A stretch of DNA of 51,507 nucleotides from positions 1 through 51,507 of the forward strand of contig NZ_KB902496.1 of assembly GCF_000379525.1 (NCBI RefSeq). The letters run 5' to 3'. Source of the stretch: Lamprocystis purpurea DSM 4197. Its GTDB lineage: Bacteria > Pseudomonadota > Gammaproteobacteria > Chromatiales > Chromatiaceae. Of the stretch, positions 8,439-17,512 are shown piece by piece. A program made the position numbers and the translations under genes. Position 1 is the stretch's first letter. Every line of letters begins with the position of its first letter. The notes under the pieces are model-generated. The model did not search any database. It worked only from the letters and a program-made list of their open reading frames with translations, and was not told the DNA's origin.

Positions 8439-8793
8439 TCACAGGCGTATTCCCTCACGGCGGATGTTCCCGAGCAATCTTGGATTGGGGTAGACCTCCG
8501 GGTGAGACCACTCCAGATCCCAGACCGGCAGTGGCTGGATGCGGATTCCGGTCTCCAGCAGGACGTCATACGCGATATCCGCCAAGTCCAGTTTGGTGTC
8601 GAGAAAATCGCCTGGCTGGCCGCGCAGCAGGATCGCGACATCGGCGTCACTGTCCACACGACAATCGCCCCTGGCGCGGCTGCCAAACAGGTAGGCGCCG
8701 CTGACGGCGTAGCGTGTCGCAACCTGCGCCAGAATAAAGACGCAGGGCCAGCGTCGTATCCGGGTCGAGGGTGCGCGGCGATTCTGTGTTCAC
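8439..8793 (-). pseudogene. MntA-type nucleotidyltransferase, frameshifted
   Basis: From a GTG at 8793 one frame reads VNTESPRTLDPDTTLALRLY; the next frame then reads QVATRYAVSGAYLFGSRARGD, followed by DSDADVAILLRG and a C-terminal domain to a TGA at 8439. GSRARGD plus DSDADVA is the GS-x10-DxD signature of minimal nucleotidyltransferases (antitoxins of HEPN-MNT pairs). The span is 355 bases, one more than a multiple of three, which fits a single-base insertion around 8728-8745. No HEPN partner is evident downstream. A sequencing error is the alternative explanation. Confidence 0.7.
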
Positions 8794-8883
8794 GATTCCA
8801 GCTTACCGCAATTTGCCAAACTCTACTCCCTGACCGCGACACCTGCTACCCTCCCAGCACCGTACGCGACTGACTGGACGTGA

Positions 8884-11079
8884 ATGAACCTCGACGAACT
8901 CCTGAGCACCCTCGAATCGCCCATCTTGGTGCGCCCGACGCGCCGGATGACCCAGGGAGAGCTTGAATCCTATCTCGACAAGGCGGCCGATATCCTGCGC
9001 GGCAATGCCGACCACTCCGAATTTCGCGGCTACGTCTTCGCGCTGCTCTTCTACAAACGCATCAATGACTGCTTCGATGAGGAGGTCCGCACCCAGGCCG
9101 CGACCCTGACCGGCGCCGGGGTCCCGCGGGAACAGGCGCTGGTGCTGGCGCGCGACCCGCAGAACCACCACTTCATCGTGCCCGAGTCGGCGGCCTGGGG
9201 CAAGGTCGCGCGCTCCGTCAAGGGTATACTCGGGCTCGCGCTCAACAACGCCATGCTCGCCATCGAACGCGCCAATGCCCACCGCGAGAACAACTTCGAC
9301 GGCATCCTCACCGGCAAGATCGACTTCAACCGGCACGACGAACTACCGCGCGACAAGCTGGTCAACCTGATCAACCACTTCGGCAGCCAGACCTTCGACC
9401 GCGCCCATGTCTCCGACGACCTGTTCGGCAACGCCTACGAGTATCTGATCCGCAACTTCGCCAGCCGCGCCGGCAAGTCCAGCGGCGAGTTCTACACCCC
9501 GGCCGAGGTCGGTTTTCTCATGGCCGAGGTGCTGCAACCCAAGGCCGGCATGTCCATCTGCGACTGGGCCAGCGGCTCCGGCGGCCTGCTCTTGCAGTGC
9601 ATCCGCCACGTCAAGAAACATGGCGGCGACCTGCGCCAACTGCGTCTGCACGGCCAGGAATCCAACGGCACCACCTACAACATCTCCCGCATCAACATGA
9701 TCCTGCACGGCATCCCAGTGTGGGAGCACAAGCAGGGCGACAGCCTGCGCGACCCGCGCCACTTGACCGCGGAACACCGCGTCAAACAGTTCGACCGCGT
9801 CATCATGAATCCGCCCTTCTCGCTGGAGGACTGGGGCTACGACACCGTCGCCGCCGGCGACAAGTTCGGACGGTTGTCGTTCGGCATGCCGCCCGCGAGT
9901 AACGGCGACTGGGCCTGGTTGCAACAGATCGTCAAGTCGCTCAAGGACGCCGACCCGGATACCGGCGAGGGCGGTCAGGGCATGGTCGTGATGTCCCAGG
10001 GCGTGCTCTTCCGCGGCCAGCCCGAGCAGACCGAGGCCGAGGACGGCCAGAACCAGAAAGCCGATGCCGAATATCTGATCCGCCGCGGCTTCATCGAGGC
10101 CGACCTGATCGAGGCCATCGTCGTCCTGCCGAGCAAGCTCTTCTACGGCAACGGCGTGCCGGGCAGCCTCATCCTGCTCAACAAGGCCAAACCCGCCGAG
10201 CGCCGGGGCAAGGTCCTGATGATCTGGGCCTCGCGTCACTTCCAGAAGGGCAACCCGCAGAACCTGTTGCGGCCCTCCGATCTGATGCGCATCCTCGTGC
10301 CCTGGCGCGCCTTCGGCGATCTGGAGCAGGCGCGACTCCTGATCGACAAGCAGGAGGCCCAACTGATCCTGGAGGAAGAGACCAAACGCGACGCCCGCCT
10401 CACCGACATCGAGGACGCCTTCGGCCCGGTGCTGGAGCCGCTCCCGAGGCTCACGGCCGAACTGGCCACACTGGATGCACTGGACCTGAAGCTTCAGGCA
10501 GTCAAGGATGCCATCACCCCCGAGCACCCCTGGTTCGGCCCACTGGCCCCGCTCAAGGCCGAGGTCGAGCGCATCGAAGGCCAGATCGACGCCGCCGATC
10601 GGGGCGACAAGGCCACACTCAAGGCGCGGCTGGTCATGCCCAAGGCCCGATTCGATGGCGCCCGCAAGCGTCTGATCGCGGCGATCAAGGCGCGGCACAA
10701 ACAGGTCGCCAAGGCAGTCAAGGAAATCGGCAAGCTCCAGGAGGAGCGCGACACCCGCGAGCAGGAGGTCCGACTCGCCGCCGAGCGTGAGATCACGCAC
10801 CTGCGCGAGACCGCCACGGACTTGCGGCGTATCTGCGCGAATGCGGACGAGGCGCGGCGCTATTTCGCGGTGGTCGAGCGGGAGGAGATCGAGGAGAACG
10901 AGTTCAATCTCAATCTGCCGAGGTATGTCGATACCTTTGAAGTGGAGAGGCTGCTGCCTCTGACAGAAGCGACAACGCAACTGGCGACGGCCGCCGCAGC
11001 AGCTCAAGCGGCACAGAACGCCTTACAATCGCTGCTTGCCGACATCGGTACGGCCGCTGCCATCGCGAGTGAAGGGTGA
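8884..11079 (+). CDS. hsdM: type I restriction-modification DNA methyltransferase subunit
   Basis: HsdM transfers a methyl group from SAM to adenine in the site recognised by HsdS. An N-terminal helical domain (GELESYLDKAADILRG...FYKRIND) leads into FYTPAEVG near residue 203, CDWASGSGGLL near 225 (SAM-binding motif I) and NPPF near 308 (catalytic motif IV). At 731 residues it is some 200 longer than many HsdM proteins; the extra C-terminal part (from about residue 490) is rich in Lys, Glu and Arg and predicted coiled coil. It is the first gene of the hsd operon and overlaps hsdS by four bases (GTGA). Confidence 0.92.
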   Translation: MNLDELLSTLESPILVRPTRRMTQGELESYLDKAADILRGNADHSEFRGYVFALLFYKRINDCFDEEVRTQAATLTGAGVPREQALVLARDPQNHHFIVPESAAWGKVARSVKGILGLALNNAMLAIERANAHRENNFDGILTGKIDFNRHDELPRDKLVNLINHFGSQTFDRAHVSDDLFGNAYEYLIRNFASRAGKSSGEFYTPAEVGFLMAEVLQPKAGMSICDWASGSGGLLLQCIRHVKKHGGDLRQLRLHGQESNGTTYNISRINMILHGIPVWEHKQGDSLRDPRHLTAEHRVKQFDRVIMNPPFSLEDWGYDTVAAGDKFGRLSFGMPPASNGDWAWLQQIVKSLKDADPDTGEGGQGMVVMSQGVLFRGQPEQTEAEDGQNQKADAEYLIRRGFIEADLIEAIVVLPSKLFYGNGVPGSLILLNKAKPAERRGKVLMIWASRHFQKGNPQNLLRPSDLMRILVPWRAFGDLEQARLLIDKQEAQLILEEETKRDARLTDIEDAFGPVLEPLPRLTAELATLDALDLKLQAVKDAITPEHPWFGPLAPLKAEVERIEGQIDAADRGDKATLKARLVMPKARFDGARKRLIAAIKARHKQVAKAVKEIGKLQEERDTREQEVRLAAEREITHLRETATDLRRICANADEARRYFAVVEREEIEENEFNLNLPRYVDTFEVERLLPLTEATTQLATAAAAAQAAQNALQSLLADIGTAAAIASEG

Positions 11080-12398
11080 TGCTTACCCACCGATACAAGA
11101 CAATCCTGGGTGATATTCCCGATGACTGGCAGGCCAAGCCGATCAGAGAACTCATTGCCGAGCAGTTTGCCGGTGACTGGGGCGATGACGATGGCGAAAT
11201 CGCGGTCCCGGTAATACGGTCAACTAATTTTACCAATAACGGCAATCTCGACATGAGCAATGTCGCCACGCGTTATTTCCCAAAGCAGAAGGCGGACCAG
11301 TCTGGGCTCAAATGCGGGGATTTGTTGGTCGAGCGCTCGGGAGGAGGGCCAGACCAGCCAGTTGGACGGATTGGCTTCATTACCAACGACATGCCGGGCG
11401 CAATGGTATCGAACTTCGTTCAGGTGTTGCGACCAGATCCGAAAAAGGTGGCCCCTGCGTTTCTCGGCTGGGTCCTCTTTGAGTTGCAGCGTACCGGAAT
11501 CATCGAGCGGGTGCAGCAGCAGTCCACGCAGATGCGTAACCTCAACTGGCGCGAGTATCAGCGGCTCTTATTGCCGTCGCCGGACCAGAATGAGCAAAGT
11601 CCAATCGTCGGCGCTATAAAGCTGGCAGACAACGCCATCTCAACGGCAAGGGTCGCACTAGATGCAACACGGGACTTGAAAAGGTCGCTGATGACAGAGG
11701 TTTTCACCAGAGGCATTCGGAGCAAGGTTAGAAAGACTCAAGAAACGAAGCTTGGCTTGATTCCCATTGACTGGACAACTGCGGAACTGCGCTCAATTTG
11801 GAAGAGTTCGACCAACGGGATTTATGTGCCGGAAAACCAATATGGTAGCGGTATCCCCATCATCCGAATTGACACATTCAGTGACGGCTTTTTCGACACA
11901 AGAGAATTCAAACGTATCCGGGTCGATAAGGCAGATGTAACAGCCTTTTCACTGGAGGCCGGAGATCTTCTGGTCAACCGCGTGAACAGCATCCCCTTTC
12001 TTGGTAAAGTCGTCTACGTCGATCGCATGGATGAATTCTGTGTGTTTGAGTCGAACATGATGCGCCTTCGCTTCGGTACAGCCGAGATTGCCCAATACCT
12101 CTCGCTCTACTTGTCTGTGCCCTCCGTGAAAAAGAGGATCTGGGCAATGGGACGCCCGGCAGTCGCACAACTGAGCATCAACCAGCGCGATATCGGGAAA
12201 TTCTTGATAGCCCTGCCGGGTCCCGAAGAACGCAGAGAGATTCTTGACGTGATGTTTGCGGCAAGGACAGCAGAGATTAAGGCGGCCGAAAAGCTTGCTG
12301 CGCTTTACGAGGTCAAGAAGTCGCTCCTACACAACCTGCTCACCGGCAAGATCCGCATCCCCGCTGATGCCCCATTACCCGATCGAGGTGCCGCATGA
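11076..12398 (+). CDS. hsdS: type I restriction-modification specificity subunit
   Basis: The 440-residue HsdS has two target-recognition domains, each introduced by a similar segment (GDIPDDWQAKPIREL near residue 9; GLIPIDWTTAELRSI near 227). These are separated by a helical spacer (LKRSLMTEVFTRGIRSK), and the protein ends in the conserved KKSLLHNLLTGKIRIP helix. Base composition drops visibly inside the recognition domains (for example 11640-11900) compared with hsdM and hsdR, as expected for a recombining specificity gene. The start may be GTG 11076 or ATG 11079. It overlaps the next gene by ATGA. Confidence 0.92.
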   Translation: MMLTHRYKTILGDIPDDWQAKPIRELIAEQFAGDWGDDDGEIAVPVIRSTNFTNNGNLDMSNVATRYFPKQKADQSGLKCGDLLVERSGGGPDQPVGRIGFITNDMPGAMVSNFVQVLRPDPKKVAPAFLGWVLFELQRTGIIERVQQQSTQMRNLNWREYQRLLLPSPDQNEQSPIVGAIKLADNAISTARVALDATRDLKRSLMTEVFTRGIRSKVRKTQETKLGLIPIDWTTAELRSIWKSSTNGIYVPENQYGSGIPIIRIDTFSDGFFDTREFKRIRVDKADVTAFSLEAGDLLVNRVNSIPFLGKVVYVDRMDEFCVFESNMMRLRFGTAEIAQYLSLYLSVPSVKKRIWAMGRPAVAQLSINQRDIGKFLIALPGPEERREILDVMFAARTAEIKAAEKLAALYEVKKSLLHNLLTGKIRIPADAPLPDRGAA

Positions 12399-12634
12399 AC
12401 GCCTATAAGACCTACGTCCAGATCGATGCGACCGGCCGGCTGGTCCTGGAGGGGCTGCCGTTTCGCCAGGGCGCGCTGCTGGAGGTGCTAATCATCGATC
12501 AGAGCCGACCGCCACAGGAGCGGGCGGAGGAATGGAGTGCCTTGATGCGTCACGTGCAGTCACTCCCGCAGGCCCAGACCATCACGGACGAGGACATCGC
12601 GGCCGAGATCGACGCCTGCCGGAGTGGTCAGTGA
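12395..12634 (+). CDS. small antitoxin-like protein paired with PIN toxin
   Basis: This 79-residue protein begins with a beta-rich stretch (YVQIDATGRLVLEGLPFRQGALLEVLII) and ends in an acidic helical tail (TDEDIAAEIDACR). That is the usual layout of antitoxins that precede PIN-domain toxins. It overlaps hsdS at its start (ATGA) and the toxin gene at its end (GTGA), so all three are translationally coupled. The family name was not identified; VapB-like is inferred from the partner. Confidence 0.65.
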   Translation: MNAYKTYVQIDATGRLVLEGLPFRQGALLEVLIIDQSRPPQERAEEWSALMRHVQSLPQAQTITDEDIAAEIDACRSGQ

Positions 12635-13053
12635 GGGTGGTGATAGACACCAATGTCCTGGTATCCGCGGTCATTCGCGACCGGCTGCCGGAACAGGTCC
12701 TGCTGTGGTGCCTAGGTCAGGCCGACGTGGAGTGTCTGGTGACCCCGGATATCCTCGCGGAGTATGTCACGGTGATTCGCCGCCCGAAGTTTGACCTGCC
12801 CGAGGAGACGGTGAACTGGTGGCTGGAACTGCTGGCGGCGGATACCCGTGTCATAGCGCCGACAGTCAAGTTAGAGTTTCCGCGTGACCGAAAGGACGCG
12901 CGCTTCCTGATTTGCGCCCAATCCGGGCAGGCCGATTACCTGATTACCGGCGACGGCGATTTCAGCGAGGCCCAACAGTTGATCGACCCGCGGATCGTCA
13001 GCGTGCGACAGTTTGCCGACATCATCGCTCCGGCATTGCCGCCCCTTCAGTGA
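12631..13053 (+). CDS. PIN-domain toxin (VapC-like, COG1569)
   Basis: The 140-residue PIN domain starts VRVVIDTNVLVSA and carries the expected acidic residues D6, E44, D89 and D108, which bind metal in PIN ribonucleases. Related VapC toxins cut tRNA or rRNA; the target here is unknown. GTG at 12631 overlaps the antitoxin stop. Its position between hsdS and hsdR is unusual, since toxin pairs normally have their own promoter. It may be a cargo insertion, or a device that penalises loss of the restriction operon. Confidence 0.8.
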   Translation: MRVVIDTNVLVSAVIRDRLPEQVLLWCLGQADVECLVTPDILAEYVTVIRRPKFDLPEETVNWWLELLAADTRVIAPTVKLEFPRDRKDARFLICAQSGQADYLITGDGDFSEAQQLIDPRIVSVRQFADIIAPALPPLQ

Positions 13054-13092
13054 TTACCGTGTTGCCAAGCCGCCGCTCAGGGAGACACCGCT

Positions 13093-16000
13093 ATGAGTGA
13101 GCCATTTTTCGGGGGAGTCCACCGGGTCGAAAAGCCGCCCACGCCCTATGATGTGGTCCGGCTGTTCAACGAGGAGACCACCGTCGAGCGGGAGATCATC
13201 GAACACCTGCGATCCGCCAAGCTCGGCTGGACCTGGCGTTCGCGCGAGGAACTGTCGCTGTACCGCCCCGACGAGCGCGAGGTGCTGTTGCTGCCGGTGC
13301 TGCGGGAAAAGCTTAAAGCCCTCAATCCGACGATACTGACCGACGATGACCGAGTCGAGGCCATCATCACCCGGCTTCGCGCCTGCCGCGACAACCAGCA
13401 ATGGCTGAGTTGGCTGAAACAGGGCGTCAATTACCAGTTCGATCCGGGGGAAAAGGCCCAGGATGTGCGGCTCATCGCCTACGACGACCTGGAGGCCAAC
13501 GACTGGTGGGTGACCAACCAGTTCTCGGTCGAGGGCCATTCGCTGCGCCGCCCCGACATTGTGCTGATCATCAACGGCATCCCCATCGTGGTGATCGAGG
13601 CCAAGACGGCGAGCCGCGCCAAGCCGGATTGGCGGGAGGGCGCCAAGCAACTGGGCATGTATGCGCAGGAGATCGACCAGCTCTTCTACACCAACGCCTA
13701 TGGCGTCGGCGTCAATGAAACGCGGATGATGTACGGCGTGCCCGGCCGGCGGCTCCAGTTCTGGCTGCAATGGCGTGACCCCTGGCCGCACGAGATCGAT
13801 GAATACGACGAGATGCGGGTCTCGCTCTACGGACTCTTCGACCGCAATAATCTGCTCGATGTCATCCGCCATTTCATCGTCTTCGCGACCCGCGACGGCA
13901 AGACCGAGAAGGTCGTCGTGCGCTACCAGCAATACCTGACAGTGAAGGATGTCCTTAGCCGCGCAAAGAATCTGACCGTGCCGCCGGAGAAGCGGCGCGG
14001 CCTGATCTGGCAGACTCAGGGCTCGGGCAAGACCCTGACCATGATCTTCGCCGCCCGCAGCCTATGGGAAGAGCCTGATCTGGAGCAGCCGACCGTCATC
14101 CTGCTGGTGGACCGCACGCAGTTGGGCGATCAGATGGACCGTGAGCTGAGCTCCGTCGGCACCGAGAACGTTCATGTGGCGGCCACGAAACGCGATTTGG
14201 AGGAGATGCTCAGCGGCGACTATCGCGGCGTCATCCTGACCACGGTGCATCTGTTCGAGGGCATGCCCAAGCGGGTGACGAAGGGCCGCGCCAATGTCAT
14301 CGTCATGGCCGACGAGGCACACCGCACCCAGGAGCGCGAGCTCGGGACCTATATGCGCTCCGCGCTCGAAGGCGCCTCGCTATTCGGTTTCACGGGTACG
14401 CCGATCGAGAACGATGACCACAACACTCCCAAGGCGTGGGGCTATGTGAAGGACGACGGCCGGATCGAGCGCTATATGGGGCGTCCCTACACGGTAACCG
14501 ATGCACTCCGCGACGGGGTGGTGCAGCCCATTCACTGGCAGCCGCGTGTGACCGACTGGCAGTTGCAGGGCACCAAACTCGATTTGGCATTCAAACGCGC
14601 GTTCGGTCATCTGCCGGAAGCAGAACAGAACAAACTGACTTCGGAAGGGGCGCGACTCGACGCGCTGTTGTTCCACCCCCAGCGCATCGCCCAGATTACC
14701 GAGGATGTCGCCAGCCACTTGACCGAACACGTCCGGCCCAACGCTCTCAAGGGGATGCTGGTCTGCAAGGACAAGAAGGCCGTGCTGCTGTATACGCGGG
14801 CCTTGCGCACCTTGCTCGGCGATGAGGTGGTCACCGCGGTGATCTCTCAGGCGCCGAAAGAAGACTCCGCGGACATCCAGACGCTCTATCTCAGCGATGC
14901 CAAGCGCAAGAAGCTGCTCAATGAGTTCCTGCTGCCGGCGCAGTCCGAGCTGGCCGAGCACCAGGACAAGCCTTACCGCAAGGTCGAGTTGCTGGTGGTG
15001 TGCGACATGCTCCTCACCGGCTTCGATGCACCCATTCTTCAAGCACTTTATCTCGACAAGAAACTGCTGAATCACAACCTGTTACAGACCATCGCCCGAG
15101 TGAACCGGCCCTATAACGAGATCAAGGGCCATGGGCTGATTCTGGACTATTACGGCATCTTCGATCATCTCAACGAGGCACTGAATTACCGACCGGACGA
15201 GCTGGGCGATGTAGCCTTTCCATTCGACGCCATCCGCGAGCATTTCCGCAAGACCTTTGCGCAGGTCTGGGACCTGTTCCCGACGGATGCAGTGCCGCGC
15301 GACGGGTCGCACGATTCCTTTATCGCGGCGATGAAGGTTCTGCGCGATCAGGAGGCTGCGGAAAAGCAGTTCGATACCGGCTATCGCAATCTGCGCGTAC
15401 TCTATGAGGCGCTACAGCCCGATGAACAACTGCGTGACTTCGTCCGCCCCTATGCCTGGCTGACCAAGCTCTACCTGCTCTATCGCAAGAAGTTCTACCC
15501 GGATGCGAGCAGGAGCATCGAGGCCACCACGGAAGATGCCGCGCGCACCCGCGAGCTGATCCGCGCGCATATCGACGTCGATGCGCTGGAGATCGAGTTT
15601 CCAACCTATGTGCTGGACGAGCATTTCCTGACCAAGCTCAAAGACAAGAAACCCGACGCCAAGGCACTTGAGATCGAGGCCATGTTGTCGGCCGAGTTAC
15701 GCATCCGGCTCGATCAGGACGAGTCATTCCGGTCGCTGTCCGAGCGGTTGCAACGCTTGATCGATGAGAAACGGGCGGGTACGCTGGCCGGTATTGCGCT
15801 GATCGAGGAACTGGAGCGGCTGAGCGAGGCCGTCCGTGCCGCGGTGGATGAAGGCAACCGACCCATTGCCCAGCAAATCGCGCTCAAGGTCAAGGCGCGC
15901 AATCCCGCCATCGCCGATGTCCAGGCCGCCGCCATCGCCGCCGCCACGCTGGACGAGGCCGATAAGCTGTGCTTTCCCGGCTGGTGGAACAGCAGCGCGG

Positions 16001-16149
16001 TGGACCCCGATCTGTCGCGTGCCTTGCTGTTCATGATCGCCACGCGCTTTCCCGCGTCCGGGCTCCTGGCCGATGACGCGATGGGCTTCATCGCGACCCT
16101 GGTGCAACTGCTCAGGGGCCGGCATTACCAGCCGCTGCACGAGGGCTAG
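13093..16149 (+). CDS. hsdR: type I restriction endonuclease subunit R
   Basis: HsdR is the ATP-driven translocase and nuclease of type I systems. The N-terminal nuclease motif is visible as RPDIV (Asp near 155) and VIEAKTA (Glu and Lys near 168-170). The SF2 motor follows: QGSGKT near residue 308 (Walker A), DEAH near 406 and TGTPIE near 433. Motif VI lies around NHNLLQTIARVNRPY. The 1018-residue length is typical, and the C-terminal helical region contacts the methyltransferase. It begins 39 bases after the toxin gene and ends four bases before the metallopeptidase. Confidence 0.93.
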   Translation: MSEPFFGGVHRVEKPPTPYDVVRLFNEETTVEREIIEHLRSAKLGWTWRSREELSLYRPDEREVLLLPVLREKLKALNPTILTDDDRVEAIITRLRACRDNQQWLSWLKQGVNYQFDPGEKAQDVRLIAYDDLEANDWWVTNQFSVEGHSLRRPDIVLIINGIPIVVIEAKTASRAKPDWREGAKQLGMYAQEIDQLFYTNAYGVGVNETRMMYGVPGRRLQFWLQWRDPWPHEIDEYDEMRVSLYGLFDRNNLLDVIRHFIVFATRDGKTEKVVVRYQQYLTVKDVLSRAKNLTVPPEKRRGLIWQTQGSGKTLTMIFAARSLWEEPDLEQPTVILLVDRTQLGDQMDRELSSVGTENVHVAATKRDLEEMLSGDYRGVILTTVHLFEGMPKRVTKGRANVIVMADEAHRTQERELGTYMRSALEGASLFGFTGTPIENDDHNTPKAWGYVKDDGRIERYMGRPYTVTDALRDGVVQPIHWQPRVTDWQLQGTKLDLAFKRAFGHLPEAEQNKLTSEGARLDALLFHPQRIAQITEDVASHLTEHVRPNALKGMLVCKDKKAVLLYTRALRTLLGDEVVTAVISQAPKEDSADIQTLYLSDAKRKKLLNEFLLPAQSELAEHQDKPYRKVELLVVCDMLLTGFDAPILQALYLDKKLLNHNLLQTIARVNRPYNEIKGHGLILDYYGIFDHLNEALNYRPDELGDVAFPFDAIREHFRKTFAQVWDLFPTDAVPRDGSHDSFIAAMKVLRDQEAAEKQFDTGYRNLRVLYEALQPDEQLRDFVRPYAWLTKLYLLYRKKFYPDASRSIEATTEDAARTRELIRAHIDVDALEIEFPTYVLDEHFLTKLKDKKPDAKALEIEAMLSAELRIRLDQDESFRSLSERLQRLIDEKRAGTLAGIALIEELERLSEAVRAAVDEGNRPIAQQIALKVKARNPAIADVQAAAIAAATLDEADKLCFPGWWNSSAVDPDLSRALLFMIATRFPASGLLADDAMGFIATLVQLLRGRHYQPLHEG

Positions 16150-16153
16150 GTCA

Positions 16154-16936
16154 GTGGCAGCAAGTCCGCATGAGGATCGGCAGCCCGCTCATCTCGATCT
16201 GCCGGATGGGCAAGGGATCGATTTTGAGATCCGCTCATCGGACAAGGCGCGGTCGCTCCGGCTGAAGATCAGTGCCCGTGATGGGTTGACCGTGACGGCG
16301 CCCCGTGGAATCGATCGCGCTCGCGTCATGGAACTGGTGGCAAGCAAGGCACAATGGATCGCGGATCGCTTGACTCAGTTCGACACCGTGCGCCAGTTGA
16401 TCGGCGATGCCGTGCCGGCCCGTCCCCAGGCATTCGATCTGCCTGCCTTGGCCGAGTCGTGGCGCGTGGAGTATCGCGAGACCCGCGCCGGGACGGTCGG
16501 TGCGCGCACCGACCAACCCGGGCGGGTCGTCGTGGTGGGTGCGGTCGAGGACTTGGGGGCCTGTCAGGCGGCACTGCGACGTTGGCTTGCGCGACGGGCC
16601 AAAGAGACGCTCGGCCCATGGCTGGCCATGGTCGCCCAACAGACCGGGCTTCGCTACACCGACTGGGGCGTGAAGAATCAGCGCACCCGCTGGGGCAGTT
16701 GCACGCGCCAGGGGTGCGTGAGCCTGAACTGCAAGCTTCTGTTCTTAAATCGGGATCAAGTTCGCTACGTGATGGTCCATGAGCTTTGCCACACGCTGGA
16801 ACTCAACCACTCCATTCGCTACTGGGCACTGCTTCGCCAATTCGAGCCTAAAGCGGATGTACTGCATGGCAGTATGCGGGACGCCTGGACCCTGGTCCCC
16901 GCTTGGGCGCAGCGGGGATCGGCAATGGGTCTTTAG
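16154..16936 (+). CDS. YgjP-like zinc metallopeptidase (M48/DUF45)
   Basis: The 260-residue protein has the YgjP/SprT-like signature WGSCTRQGCVSLNCKLLFLNRDQV... followed by HELCHTLELNHS near residue 209. HExxH gives two zinc ligands and the catalytic Glu; a third ligand, H219, lies in NHS. Family members commonly sit directly after hsdR in type I operons, though their role there is not settled. The start is GTG 16154, four bases after the hsdR stop; a longer frame reaching back into hsdR is not favoured. Confidence 0.8.
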   Translation: MAASPHEDRQPAHLDLPDGQGIDFEIRSSDKARSLRLKISARDGLTVTAPRGIDRARVMELVASKAQWIADRLTQFDTVRQLIGDAVPARPQAFDLPALAESWRVEYRETRAGTVGARTDQPGRVVVVGAVEDLGACQAALRRWLARRAKETLGPWLAMVAQQTGLRYTDWGVKNQRTRWGSCTRQGCVSLNCKLLFLNRDQVRYVMVHELCHTLELNHSIRYWALLRQFEPKADVLHGSMRDAWTLVPAWAQRGSAMGL

Positions 16937-17068
16937 CTCAGGAACCTGGCCGCCCTCGACCTGCGCCTCCCCGGCTCGTCCACACGAGCGCTCACGCTGA
17001 GGCGAACCAAACGGTGCGGGTCGAAATCCGTTCAAGTCCAAGACCGCAGCCGCAGCCGGCTCGGGTCC

Positions 17069-17512
17069 TTAACGCGGCGTCCCAGCCTCGACGAGTTCGA
17101 TGCCTTTGTCCTGCGCCCACTCGCGCAGGGCCTCCAGTGTCTTACTGTGCTCGTAGTCCTGCCACGCTTCGAGCAGGTCCTGGTGCTCCAGGAATTCCTT
17201 GAACCGGCGATAGGCACCGCGGTGCCGGAACATGTCCCGCACCCGGTCGTAGTCGTCCGGCAGCCGCGTCGCCGCGAAGTCGTAGACCAGCACATTGCCG
17301 AGATCGAGCTCGCGTTTGCCGGGGACGCGCAGATACCGGTCCGACAGGTCGAATTCTTCCGGTTCGGCGTTCGGATCGTCCTGGCCGGACCACTCGTCAC
17401 CGATATAATGGAAGGCCCCGGTCTCCCGGTCCAGATAGGCTCCGCCGCCCAATGTTCCGGCGGCATCCGCGAACATGTGGGCTAGTTCCAGGTCGCTCAG
17501 AGTACATTTCAT
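17069..17512 (-). CDS. UPF0158 family protein
   Basis: This 147-residue acidic protein has a YLDRETGAFHYIGDEW start, a middle part with PDDYDRVRDMFRHRGAYRRFKEFLEHQDLLEAW and an ALREWAQDKGIEL end. These match the UPF0158 pattern, a family of unknown function often found near mobile or defence genes. It ends 132 bases from the metallopeptidase and is transcribed toward it. No motif suggests an enzymatic role. Confidence 0.65.
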   Translation of the reverse strand: MKCTLSDLELAHMFADAAGTLGGGAYLDRETGAFHYIGDEWSGQDDPNAEPEEFDLSDRYLRVPGKRELDLGNVLVYDFAATRLPDDYDRVRDMFRHRGAYRRFKEFLEHQDLLEAWQDYEHSKTLEALREWAQDKGIELVEAGTPR

